Part shown: piece after piece, positions 54,921-63,592 of the stretch
How positions within the stretch are numbered: position 1 is the first letter of the stretch
How the letters are laid out: each line of letters opens with the position of its first letter
Made by a program: the position numbers and the translations under genes
Notes under the pieces: model-generated
Databases searched by the model: none
What the model saw: the letters and a program-made list of their open reading frames with translations, nothing else
What the model was told of the DNA's origin: nothing
Source: Psychroserpens damuponensis
GTDB taxonomy: Bacteria > Bacteroidota > Bacteroidia > Flavobacteriales > Flavobacteriaceae
Reading direction: 5' to 3'
Assembly: GCF_000826655.1 (NCBI RefSeq)
Contig: NZ_JXJO01000009.1
Coordinates: forward strand, 1-64,000
DNA length: 64,000 nt

Positions 54921-54952
54921 AAAAAAGCGCAACCAATGGTTGCGCTTTTTTT
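54921..54952. terminator. Bidirectional terminator after ndk
   Basis: A 14-bp stem (AAAAAAGCGCAACC with its complement), loop AAT, and T runs on both strands; also ends the convergent gene at 54959. Confidence 0.9.
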
Positions 54953-54958
54953 GTTGCT

Positions 54959-55327
54959 CTATTTCTCTACTCTTAAAATTTTTTCCATTTTACGACCTCT
55001 TGCCAATTCATCAATTAATTTATCTAAATACCGAGTTTGTTTTGTTAACGTAGTTGTGATCTCTTCAATACGATAACCACAAATAACACCCTTAATGAGG
55101 TGCGCATTAGGATGTATTTTTGCATTTTTAAAAAAAGTTTCGAAAGTGATTTTGTCATCTATATGCTGTTGTAAATCTTTTTCAGTGTAGCCAGTGAGCC
55201 ATTCTATCACTTGATGTAATTCTTCAATGGTTCTACCTTTTTTTTCCACTTTTGTAACATAATGCGGATATACAGAGAAAAATTTCATGTTTGCAATTCG
55301 TGCATCGTGTTCTGGTGTTGTACTCAT
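54959..55327 (-). CDS. DUF2200 family protein
   Basis: The likely start is ATG 55327 (MSTTPEHDARIANMKFFSVYPHYV), giving 122 residues; the frame runs on to 55369 but that extension lacks family features. The FSVYPHYV and WLTGY motifs and a YRIEEI segment match DUF2200. It is probably cytoplasmic, and the function of the family is unknown. It is a single gene downstream of the FUSC gene. Confidence 0.8.
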   Translation of the reverse strand: MSTTPEHDARIANMKFFSVYPHYVTKVEKKGRTIEELHQVIEWLTGYTEKDLQQHIDDKITFETFFKNAKIHPNAHLIKGVICGYRIEEITTTLTKQTRYLDKLIDELARGRKMEKILRVEK

Positions 55328-55412
55328 AATTTGTCTAGTTTTAATTTTTAATGCTGAAATTTGCTGCAAACGAAGTTAGTTATTTTTAAAATAAAATAAT
55401 CTCTAATGGCAG

Positions 55413-57668
55413 TTATAAAGCAGTATTGTAACTGCGTGTTGCTTTTTTAAGATGTTCTGATAGTGATTGTAACCAATTCATATGATTAGCAATGAGATAG
55501 GCTTCCTGCAAGCCATGAAGCGTTTCTGTATCTATTTCGGTATGTCCTTTTTTGATGTTTTCATCACGTAAATTAGACAAGTCCTTGTATTTTGTATAAA
55601 GCTTATCTTGTGCATCTTCTAATGGCAATTCTTCTAAAATTTCCGCAGTACTATTATCATCTAGATAACCATAGGTTAATTGTAATGTGTTTGAAATTTT
55701 AGCAATAAGCACATCAAATTCTCTAGAAACTGCTGTTGTTTTATGATTAATAATGAAACTGCCTATAGATGCAATTGCAGAAACCATTGTTTGATTTAGT
55801 GTTACAATTTCATAAATAAGTTGAAATTCTTTTTGCTTTGATTTTGGATCTTGTGTTAATCTTTGAAATGCAGCATTTAAATGACTTATAGCTAAAAAGG
55901 CTTCTTTTCTTGCTAAATTATAAGCATGTTTATGTACTGTATTATCTTGATACAAGTTTTGTGTTGCCAAAAGATAATTGTTATTCATTTTTATGGCTTT
56001 ACAAATGACCTGTTTTAAATTGTTGGCTTCCCAACTTGGTAAAATTAAATAGTTAGCTACTATAGCAATTATAGCTCCAATAACTGTATCTATAACTCGA
56101 TATTGAATAACCTCAAAGGCATTTGGATTAGCCAATGAATACACAAAAACAACACTTATAGTGACTAGAGCTGCACCTGATTTATAGTTTTGTTGAATTA
56201 ACGAAAACGCCAAAATTAACGAGACAATAGCTAGAACGGCATAAACCATTGTATTTTGTGTGATCACTACAATACCTACAGAAATGGCAGCTCCTATGAG
56301 AGTACCAATAATTCTATCTTTTGAACGCTCTTTAGTAAGACCATAACTTGGTCGCATGATAACAATTATGGTTAATAGAATCCAATATGTATTTTTTATA
56401 TCTAGATAATAGCCAAGCAAATAAGCAAATACAATAGCTATCATTAACCGTAACGAATGTCTAAATATGGTAGAATCGAAACTTAGATTTTGAATTAATA
56501 CATTAAGTCTATACTCTTGAAGTGTTAAAAACTGACTAGAATCTTGTCGTTTGATGGACACTTTAGAGGCGTCTTTGACATTAGCCATGACTCGTCTAAT
56601 CGCTCTTATTTCTTGAAGTAATTGCTCTTGGTAATCGTATAGATTTCTTAACATTAGTGCGCCTTCACGCGCTTTTGGGAGCTTAACGGTAGCTACATAA
56701 TCATTTATAGAATCGTTAGCCTTTGCTAGAGCAGTAAGAAGGTTTTCTTTATTTGGGATTTTGTCATTTTGAATTAATAATTCTGATAAACGTATGAGGT
56801 GATTACCCATAATTTTGTTGAGCTTTTTGGAGGCTTTTAAGAATTCTTTACGTTCGCCAAAAATGCGGTCAATCATTTTATAATCTAAATGTGTAGCTTC
56901 TATCAATTCAAAAATATTGATTGAGGATATGAAAATGAGTAGTTGTTTTTCTTCATAACGAGAACGTCCTGAACGTTTACGTTCAGAAAATAGTGTTTCT
57001 CGTAAGGTCTCATGTTTTTCATTGATTTGATGTTGCAGTGTAAAGGTCTGCTTTAAAATCTCATCACGTTTAGAGGTTTTAGTTAGTAATTTGGCGCGTA
57101 ATTTTAAATAATCACCAATTAAAAATAAAGTGTCAGATAATAATTGGTCTTGGTCCTTTCTAGGAGCTAATTTTTGAAAGATGTAGGATACAACTAAATA
57201 CCAAAGGCCTCCAATTCCCATTAAACCAACATGAACAAAGATGTCTTGAGCAGTTTCCTTATGAATAGCAAAAGCTAAAACCATGGCTAACAAGCTAGAA
57301 AAAGAGACCATAGATGCTCTAAATCCATATACCGAAATGAGTGATACTGCAAATGAAATTAAGGCAATTGCAATGATTAATAGGGGAAGAAGTGGTTTTG
57401 AGAATAAAATGATAGCGGTAATTACCATCGTTAAAGCAATACTAATTAAAATAGCATTGACCTTTCGTTTTACACTTCCTGGTATATCTCCAGGTGCATT
57501 TAAAAATACACCTACAACAATTGCAGGAGCATAATCAAAATAACCCAAAAGGTAGAGCACTATAAACGGAATGATAATAGCTACACCCAAACGAATGCCT
57601 TTGTAAAAGTCTGAGCTTTTAAAAAATAATTCTAGTTGTTTGAGTAGTTCGTTCAAAAGGTTTTGCAA
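55413..57668 (-). CDS. FUSC family membrane protein (YccS-like)
   Basis: A 751-residue membrane protein with two clusters of hydrophobic segments: residues 20-165 (about five) and 400-540 (about six). These enclose a soluble helical region of about 230 residues, and a long cytoplasmic C-terminal helical domain follows. This duplicated layout is that of YccS/FUSC-type proteins related to aromatic acid exporter ArAE. Substrate unknown. The start is TTG 57668; no internal Met fits, and a -7 box is close upstream. Confidence 0.87.
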   Translation of the reverse strand: MQNLLNELLKQLELFFKSSDFYKGIRLGVAIIIPFIVLYLLGYFDYAPAIVVGVFLNAPGDIPGSVKRKVNAILISIALTMVITAIILFSKPLLPLLIIAIALISFAVSLISVYGFRASMVSFSSLLAMVLAFAIHKETAQDIFVHVGLMGIGGLWYLVVSYIFQKLAPRKDQDQLLSDTLFLIGDYLKLRAKLLTKTSKRDEILKQTFTLQHQINEKHETLRETLFSERKRSGRSRYEEKQLLIFISSINIFELIEATHLDYKMIDRIFGERKEFLKASKKLNKIMGNHLIRLSELLIQNDKIPNKENLLTALAKANDSINDYVATVKLPKAREGALMLRNLYDYQEQLLQEIRAIRRVMANVKDASKVSIKRQDSSQFLTLQEYRLNVLIQNLSFDSTIFRHSLRLMIAIVFAYLLGYYLDIKNTYWILLTIIVIMRPSYGLTKERSKDRIIGTLIGAAISVGIVVITQNTMVYAVLAIVSLILAFSLIQQNYKSGAALVTISVVFVYSLANPNAFEVIQYRVIDTVIGAIIAIVANYLILPSWEANNLKQVICKAIKMNNNYLLATQNLYQDNTVHKHAYNLARKEAFLAISHLNAAFQRLTQDPKSKQKEFQLIYEIVTLNQTMVSAIASIGSFIINHKTTAVSREFDVLIAKISNTLQLTYGYLDDNSTAEILEELPLEDAQDKLYTKYKDLSNLRDENIKKGHTEIDTETLHGLQEAYLIANHMNWLQSLSEHLKKATRSYNTAL

Positions 57669-57676
57669 TTAGAAAG

Positions 57677-57684
57677 CAAAGTTA
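57677..57684 (-). promoter_or_regulatory. Putative -7 box of the FUSC gene
   Basis: The minus strand reads TAACTTTG (TAnnTTTG) nine bases before the TTG start, so the transcript would have almost no leader. Confidence 0.45.
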
Positions 57685-57840
57685 AGGGAATAGAAATGAA
57701 GAATAACTTATAAGTAGAAGTCAAATTCAAATTTTATATTATTTTGATGATAAGAAAAATGTTATGACTATTTAAAGATGAGTTACGTTATTGCTTAGAA
57801 ACGATAAATCTTAAATAAGTTTAATTTGAATCTTTTTAAT

Positions 57841-58197
57841 TTACTTCCTAACCAAACTACCAAGTATATTCCCAAAAATTGCGGCAATTCCTGCAGCAAA
57901 ACCGCCAATTAATCCTGTAACCAAAATTAATACATAAGGATTTCCTCCCAGTGGTAGGAGTACAGCAATTTTTTTTGCTAATGTAAAATCATTTGCGCTA
58001 CTCATAATAAAGGCATAAATGGACCAAAAGCAAAATATAGCTAGAAAAGGCACAAAAAATGTAGCAGCACGTTTCAGATTAAAAAATAATGCAGACACAA
58101 ATCCTGCAACCATCACAGACCACCACGGTAAGAATTGAGATAATATTGCCGCGATGATTATGGTAACGACGAAGTTGATACTATTAGTTTTGCTCAT
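57841..58197 (-). CDS. Hypothetical small membrane protein
   Basis: A 118-residue protein with about three to four hydrophobic segments (residues 5-24, 28-40, 45-65 and 90-113). It carries a Gly-rich C-terminal helix and no recognisable family domain. It starts two bases after the penicillin acylase gene and is probably co-transcribed, so it may be an inner-membrane partner. This is inference from position. Confidence 0.7.
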   Translation of the reverse strand: MSKTNSINFVVTIIIAAILSQFLPWWSVMVAGFVSALFFNLKRAATFFVPFLAIFCFWSIYAFIMSSANDFTLAKKIAVLLPLGGNPYVLILVTGLIGGFAAGIAAIFGNILGSLVRK

Positions 58198-58199
58198 AA

Positions 58200-60614
58200 T
58201 TAATTGCTTGGTGTTAACATTTGGGTTGCCATAATGTGATTGGTTGACGTTGCATTTGGTAAAAAGTTTAATTCATGATACTTACCAATTGCCCAATCAT
58301 CAACAAAATTATCATAATACATACTTCCTGGATTTCCTGATTGCCCTCCTGGGTAAATTCCTAAAGCTTTTGGAGGTGAACTCATTTCTACAATCATTCG
58401 CCATGAAGGACCATGTGTTTCTGAAGTTGCATTAACAATACTGGCATCTCCACCAATAGGTAAGTCAAATCTAGAAAATGCTGGTAACCCTTGTAGCAAG
58501 TGGCTAACGCGAGTAGCTTTGTAAGCTTGCCAATGATATTCACCATGCGTGGCTTTCCAATCTAACAGCTCTTTTGCCGCCTCTTTAAATGCTAATAAAA
58601 ACAAGTCGTGTGCGTTTTCTTTATTTGGTGTTTCCATTATATCCATAAAGGGATCGTTTGGTTGATTGGTTAATAAATAAATAGATTGATAGGCAAAAGG
58701 AGAGGTCATAGCTTCTGTTTCGCTATCAAATTCATCCCATATCATTGGGTACAATTTATACCACCAAGCTCTCCAAATACTTGGTCCCAGTTTTTCTATA
58801 TCGTTATTAAAATCCCACAATTTAACTTGATTGTAAATTTCTTTTTCTTCGGAAGTCAAACTACTCACATCCATAGTTTTAAACATATAAGGTAATAACT
58901 CAGCCGCTTTCAAATTGTAGTTATTATTATGAAGATTTTTAAAATCGTTTACCGAAAAGGTATCTTTTGAGTTGAAAAAGTCATTTATAACACGGTTTCT
59001 ATAAGTTTCATATCCATCATTAAATACATAAAAAGGATATTGCTCATCTACAGGATGTTGGTTTGCCGAGCTTACAAAACCACGTTCAGGATTTTTAGTA
59101 TGTGCATTAAATGCTTGCGGAATGAAACTTTGCCAATCATGGTCGGGATTAGAACCATCTAATAAAAATTTACCTTGACCTTTCCATTTATTAGGAAATA
59201 AGCCTTGAATCCAAATGGCAATATCACCATCGGTAGACGCGAATACAAAGTTTTGAGCAGGAGCAGTGTAATCTTTTAAAGCAGTGACATAATCTTCATA
59301 ATTTTTGGCTTTATTTAATGCTAAAAATGGTCGTTGATTATTGCCTCCTGTATGTCCAATCCATTTCATAGCATAACCAGATTTTTCATTGTCACCCATA
59401 AAATTATGGTCGTAAGTTACTGGTCCATGATGTGTGTAAATTACTGAGTCTATAAAGGTTTTAGCACCTCTTACTTTAATTTCTTCAACACGAACATTTG
59501 TATTTTTCCAATCGTTACCATATTTATATTGTGTTCTAGTACTGTCTTTAAACTTAATTTTATACCAATCTAATACATCACGAGTAGCATTAGTTTCTCC
59601 CCAAGAAACATGAGTGTTAAATCCTGAAATAACTCCTAATGCTCCAGGTAATGTTGCTCCCATTGTATTGTGATTTGGTGTGCTTAATTGCATTACAAAC
59701 CAAATGGAAGGTATGTTTAAGCCTAAATGAGGATCATTAGCCAGAATAGGATTTCCGGTTACAGATTTTGCTCCAGATACTGCCCAATTATTACTGCCAT
59801 TATCAGGATGTGGTTTTTCTATAGTTTGTGAAATGGTATCTTGAGGTAATTCACTTTGAGGCGTTTTTGTAATGTCAACGTCAATATAACTCCAATCGGT
59901 TTCTTTTGGGATGATTGGGTCTGTAATGTCATAAAAGTCTGGAAAGAGCAAGTCAAAACGATCTTTACCAAATTTGCGTAACATATTTGTGTATTCTAAA
60001 TCATCATCACCTCCAGCTAGCATTTTTGTCATATACATGAGTAAAAGTGCAGTTTTTTTTGTGGTCCATGGTTCTGGTTTATAGTCTAATAATTTGTATT
60101 CTACAGGTAGATTTTTGGCATCTAATGTTTCTATATAACTATTTACACCATCACGATAAGCTTCTAAAAAAGCAATAACTTCTGGGTCTTCTTGCATTTT
60201 TTCTAATGATTTATCTGCGCCAAATCCCATACCACGTCTACGTGCTGTACGATCGTAACTTAATGCATCGCTACCAACAATTTCAGATAAACGTCCTGCA
60301 GCTGCATGCGTTTGAAATTCCATTTGCCAGAGTCTATGTTTAGCGGTTATATATCCTTGAGCTTTGTATAAATCAACTTCATTTTCTGCAAAAATATGCG
60401 GAATCAATTGTTCGTCATAATGAATGGTTACTGAAGCAGACAAACCTTGAATATTCACATTTCCGTCGAGAACCTCATTGGTTTCATTTTGCCAAACACC
60501 ACCTGCAGGATTTAAGAATTTACCAATAGGAGGAATTGCACCAAGTTTTGTGTTGAGTGCATAAAACACGACGATCGTAAGTACAAACGATATGATAAGT
60601 TTGATGTATTTCAT
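58200..60614 (-). CDS. Penicillin acylase family protein (Ntn hydrolase)
   Basis: An 804-residue S45-type Ntn-hydrolase. It has an N-terminal membrane anchor or signal (residues 5-22), then an alpha part and a beta part. The autocleavage site is GS at NGSNNWAVSG (nucleophile Ser274). Further conserved residues are ANDPHLGLN, WGETNATRDV and the C-terminal GGQSGNPGS. Substrates could be acylated amides such as homoserine lactones or beta-lactams; this cannot be told by sequence. Confidence 0.9.
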   Translation of the reverse strand: MKYIKLIISFVLTIVVFYALNTKLGAIPPIGKFLNPAGGVWQNETNEVLDGNVNIQGLSASVTIHYDEQLIPHIFAENEVDLYKAQGYITAKHRLWQMEFQTHAAAGRLSEIVGSDALSYDRTARRRGMGFGADKSLEKMQEDPEVIAFLEAYRDGVNSYIETLDAKNLPVEYKLLDYKPEPWTTKKTALLLMYMTKMLAGGDDDLEYTNMLRKFGKDRFDLLFPDFYDITDPIIPKETDWSYIDVDITKTPQSELPQDTISQTIEKPHPDNGSNNWAVSGAKSVTGNPILANDPHLGLNIPSIWFVMQLSTPNHNTMGATLPGALGVISGFNTHVSWGETNATRDVLDWYKIKFKDSTRTQYKYGNDWKNTNVRVEEIKVRGAKTFIDSVIYTHHGPVTYDHNFMGDNEKSGYAMKWIGHTGGNNQRPFLALNKAKNYEDYVTALKDYTAPAQNFVFASTDGDIAIWIQGLFPNKWKGQGKFLLDGSNPDHDWQSFIPQAFNAHTKNPERGFVSSANQHPVDEQYPFYVFNDGYETYRNRVINDFFNSKDTFSVNDFKNLHNNNYNLKAAELLPYMFKTMDVSSLTSEEKEIYNQVKLWDFNNDIEKLGPSIWRAWWYKLYPMIWDEFDSETEAMTSPFAYQSIYLLTNQPNDPFMDIMETPNKENAHDLFLLAFKEAAKELLDWKATHGEYHWQAYKATRVSHLLQGLPAFSRFDLPIGGDASIVNATSETHGPSWRMIVEMSSPPKALGIYPGGQSGNPGSMYYDNFVDDWAIGKYHELNFLPNATSTNHIMATQMLTPSN

Positions 60615-60674
60615 GTGGTTGATATATAATTTCGCATGAAATTACTGAAATAATGTGAGAATTTTAAATGGAAT

Positions 60675-61487
60675 TTAAAGGTCTATCTCAACCATTTCGG
60701 CTCGTGCTCCAAATCGAATAGGATATAAACTGGTTCCTATGCCTTTAGAAACGTACATTTTTGGTTCAATATTGTTATACCAACCTTTAAGATAGCGTCC
60801 GCTACCCACAGGAGTTACAGGAGCATATCCTAAAAAAGCGATTTGACCACCATGTGTATGACCAGATAAAATGAGGTCAATTTGTGCGTCTTCATCAAGT
60901 TTTGCAATGGTATCTCTGTATTGCGGACAATGAGATAACACGATATTGGTGTTTGAGGTTTCTAGATGCGTTTTAGCTATGTTATAATTTGGCGTTCCAC
61001 CAATTAAATCATCAAGACCAATTATAGAAATTTGGCGATTTTTAAGGGTTACCGTTCTATTTTCGTTAATTAATAACTCACAATTGGTTTTGGCATACAT
61101 TGTTTTTAATTGTGCTACATCTACTTTTCCCCAATATTCCCAATTTCCTAAAATGGCGTATTTTAGTATGGTTTTATCAATTAATTTTAAAAATGAATAT
61201 AATATTTCAATGTCTTCTGTTGTATTTACAGCATCTCCAGTTATAAATATGAGATCAGGCTTTAGCGCATTAATTTTTTCAGCAATAGAGATGTGAAAGG
61301 ATTTTAGTTTTTCAATATGTAAATCTGAAATTTGAATTGTTTTTATCTTAGGTTCAGTACCTTTTGAGATATCAAAGTAATTCCAATCGATAATATATTT
61401 TTCAAACCAAAAAGCATCTATTACTAATAGCGCTGTAATAGCAAGACTTACTCTTTTTATGAATATTCTTCTGGAAAATTTGGGCAT
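60675..61487 (-). CDS. Metallophosphoesterase, membrane-anchored
   Basis: A 270-residue calcineurin-like phosphoesterase. An N-terminal hydrophobic anchor (residues 10-26) is followed by metal motifs ISDLHIE, ITGDAVNT, LGNWEYWG (in place of the usual GNHE/D), LSHCP and SGHTHGGQI. The third motif has Trp instead of His-Asp/Glu, an oddity that may change activity. It resembles YaeI-like enzymes, possibly acting on envelope phospholipids (inference). Confidence 0.88.
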   Translation of the reverse strand: MPKFSRRIFIKRVSLAITALLVIDAFWFEKYIIDWNYFDISKGTEPKIKTIQISDLHIEKLKSFHISIAEKINALKPDLIFITGDAVNTTEDIEILYSFLKLIDKTILKYAILGNWEYWGKVDVAQLKTMYAKTNCELLINENRTVTLKNRQISIIGLDDLIGGTPNYNIAKTHLETSNTNIVLSHCPQYRDTIAKLDEDAQIDLILSGHTHGGQIAFLGYAPVTPVGSGRYLKGWYNNIEPKMYVSKGIGTSLYPIRFGARAEMVEIDL

Positions 61488-61514
61488 GTAAATATAACTA
61501 GAGGCTTTGGTGAT

Positions 61515-61811
61515 TTAGCGCAAAACTAGTTTATTCACTACTTTTTTCCCAATAGATTCGTTAAGCATATCAACAATTTTTTGTTTACCATAGCTTAATT
61601 CTTCGCGAAGCACACTAGAACTCAATGCTACATAGAGTACATCTCTATCAAGAGATACATCTGTTGTGTAATTATTAACACCATTTCCCATCATTTTAGC
61701 CCAAGCATCTCTTACATCTACTTTGTCTAAACCAGACTGTAGTTTGTTTGCTTCAACAAATTCTTTTAGAATGTCACTAATTGGTAAATTATCGTTGTGT
61801 CGTTTTGCCAT
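61515..61811 (-). CDS. DUF721 family protein
   Basis: About 98 residues, starting at ATG 61811 (MAKRHNDNLP). Two earlier in-frame ATGs (61829 and 61817) lie in or next to a hairpin, so the family-like start at 61811 is preferred. Features are the short N-terminal helix, VRDAWAKMMG, a beta segment (VLYVALSSSVLREEL) and KKVVNKLVLR. DUF721 proteins (DciA-like) include replicative-helicase loaders; it may belong to this group (inference). It is in an operon with the metallophosphoesterase. Confidence 0.85.
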   Translation of the reverse strand: MAKRHNDNLPISDILKEFVEANKLQSGLDKVDVRDAWAKMMGNGVNNYTTDVSLDRDVLYVALSSSVLREELSYGKQKIVDMLNESIGKKVVNKLVLR

Positions 61812-61817
61812 ATTCAT

Positions 61818-61835
61818 TCTCCGAGACATCGGAGA
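61818..61835. promoter_or_regulatory. Hairpin at the DUF721 start
   Basis: TCTCCGA (61818-61824), loop GACA, TCGGAGA (61829-61835): a perfect 7-bp stem that covers the upstream ATG at 61827-61829 and could gate access to the start region. Confidence 0.5.
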
Positions 61836-61872
61836 TTTATTTGTTTATATAATATATCTACGGAAATTGGAT

Positions 61873-62310
61873 TTACTCAGTTTCTAATTTTAAATCGAAA
61901 GATTCATAACGCTTATAAATATACACATCTTTATTGGTATTATTAAGAATAATTAATTGAGATTCATTGGCACTTAAAACTGTTTCTTTCCATTGGGCAA
62001 AAGGTGTTTTATAATATATATTTAGACTATCGTTTTCTATTTTAATGTTAAAACGTTCTTCATTATTTGACGTTTCAAAAGTTCCTGAAAAGTTTGGTTT
62101 TAGTTTTCTTCGGAAACCTGACAAGCTATCAGAAATTTCAATATAATCGATTGTGTCATTAAAATTATAGTCTCGTTTGGAGCCATCACTTAAGGTAACT
62201 TCATCTATTTCCCAATAGCCAGAAACTTGAGGCAGTACATCATTAGGAGTACTAGAGCAATTAAAAAACGCTATGGTTATAATGAGAATAAAAAGTTTTT
62301 TGTAAGTCAT
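61873..62310 (-). CDS. Hypothetical lipoprotein, lipocalin-like
   Basis: A 145-residue protein with a lipoprotein signal (IAFFNCSS) and then a beta-rich stretch resembling lipocalin-like domains (GYWEIDEVTLSDGSK, FSGTFETSN, ERFNIKIENDSLNIYY). The function is unknown. It lies between recF and the DUF721 gene on the same strand. Confidence 0.7.
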   Translation of the reverse strand: MTYKKLFILIITIAFFNCSSTPNDVLPQVSGYWEIDEVTLSDGSKRDYNFNDTIDYIEISDSLSGFRRKLKPNFSGTFETSNNEERFNIKIENDSLNIYYKTPFAQWKETVLSANESQLIILNNTNKDVYIYKRYESFDLKLETE

Positions 62311-62392
62311 AGTTTTAAATGTAATAAAAGTATTTTTAATGATGAGATTTTTCGCTACGCCCTGAATGATAGTTAATTTTTGAATTAATGGT

Positions 62393-63472
62393 TTATAACT
62401 TAAAAATCTTATAGGATTGATGAATTTGCTTCACTACATTTTCTGTACGTTCAGCATGTGTATCACTTATAAATAACTGACCAAAATCATCATTATCAAC
62501 TAATCTAATAATTTGAGCAACTCGATTTTCATCTAATTTATCAAAAATATCATCTAATAATAGGAGAGGAGTCACTCCATTTTGTTGTTTAATAAAATCA
62601 AACTGTGCTAGCTTTAGAGCTATTAAAAATGATTTTTGTTGACCTTGGCTTCCAAACTTTTTAATTGGGTAGGTTTCAATTTCAAAATTAAGGTCATCTT
62701 TATGAATCCCTACACTAGTATATTGGATGGCTTTGTCTTTATTAATGTTTTTGGCTAGTAACGTTTTTAAATCATCATCAAACAAATCACTTTTATAATT
62801 GAGATTTACCTCTTCATTATCATTACTAATCGCTTTATAGCGTGCTTTAAAAATAGGAATAAATGTTTTGAGAAAGGTGTCTCGAGTTTTAAAAATCTCG
62901 CTTCCGTAGGTGTCTAATTGATCATTATACACCTCTAAAGTTTGCGCATTAAAAGTATTATTTAAGGCGAAATATTTTAACAAAGCATTACGTTGTGAAA
63001 GTACTTTATTATAATTTATTAAATTATTAAGGTAAGGCTTGTCGCTTTGAGAAATAACGCTATCTATAAATTTTCTTCGTGTATCACTACCTTCAATAAT
63101 TAAATCACGATCTGCAGGAGAAATAATTACTAAGGGTATCAATCCAATATGATCACTAAACTTATCATAGGCTTTACCGTTGCGTTTGATCACTTTTTTT
63201 TGTCCGCGTTTTAAAGACACGACTACTTTTTCAGTTTTATCATTTTTGTCAAAAATACCATCTACAACAAAAAAGGATTCGTTGTGTTTTATATTTTGAG
63301 ACGCAATTGGGTTGAAGTAACTTTTTCCGAAGGATAAATGATAAATCGCATCTAGTGCATTTGTTTTACCAACACCATTAGAACCGACGAAACAGTTAAT
63401 TTTAGTATCAAATTCGAAATCTTGTTGCTCGAAATTTTTGTAATTAACTAAGCTTAACGTGTTTAAAATCAT
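62393..63472 (-). CDS. recF: DNA replication and repair protein RecF
   Basis: A 359-residue SMC-like ATPase. Walker A is GSNGVGKT (residues 30-37), the signature motif is FGSQGQQKS, and Walker B is [11 protein letters not shown]. RecF helps load RecA at ssDNA gaps. Length is as in the family. It is divergent from the YfgM-like gene with 120 bp between, and is followed by the small lipoprotein gene. Confidence 0.95.
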   Translation of the reverse strand: MILNTLSLVNYKNFEQQDFEFDTKINCFVGSNGVGKTNALDAIYHLSFGKSYFNPIASQNIKHNESFFVVDGIFDKNDKTEKVVVSLKRGQKKVIKRNGKAYDKFSDHIGLIPLVIISPADRDLIIEGSDTRRKFIDSVISQSDKPYLNNLINYNKVLSQRNALLKYFALNNTFNAQTLEVYNDQLDTYGSEIFKTRDTFLKTFIPIFKARYKAISNDNEEVNLNYKSDLFDDDLKTLLAKNINKDKAIQYTSVGIHKDDLNFEIETYPIKKFGSQGQQKSFLIALKLAQFDFIKQQNGVTPLLLLDDIFDKLDENRVAQIIRLVDNDDFGQLFISDTHAERTENVVKQIHQSYKIFKL

Positions 63473-63566
63473 AAAATTAAAAGGGAATATTTGTGTTTGG
63501 TCGTTATTATTATACGCGGAAGTAAAAATAACAAATAATTTACCTTTTAAATCCCAATAAAAATTT

Positions 63567-63574
63567 TATTTTTG
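63567..63574 (+). promoter_or_regulatory. Putative -7 box of the YfgM-like gene
   Basis: TATTTTTG (TAnnTTTG) ends 19 bp before the ATG at 63593. No -33 TTG is evident in the expected range. Confidence 0.5.
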
Positions 63575-63592
63575 CGCCACAAATAAAGAATT

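Larger units (their letters stand above)
7408..63332. repeat. Dispersed family of TTCCGAAG / ATTTCCGAAG motifs (25 sites)
   Basis: Reading both strands I find TTCCGAAG at 7408, 15107, 23613, 31435, 33991, 37163, 38066, 42781, 43102, 47134, 48380, 49831, 50735, 51334 and 63325 on the + strand, and the complement CTTCGGAA at 16958, 19255, 23173, 29245, 30768, 36461, 42718, 46695, 58847 and 62108. Fourteen of these extend to the 10-mer ATTTCCGAAG (or its complement). They lie in coding and intergenic DNA. At about one third GC, roughly one is expected by chance in 64 kb (my estimate). Confidence 0.75.

Noticed and set aside
55328-55369. N-terminal extension of the DUF2200 frame
   Set aside because: The ATG at 55327 gives the usual start for the family.
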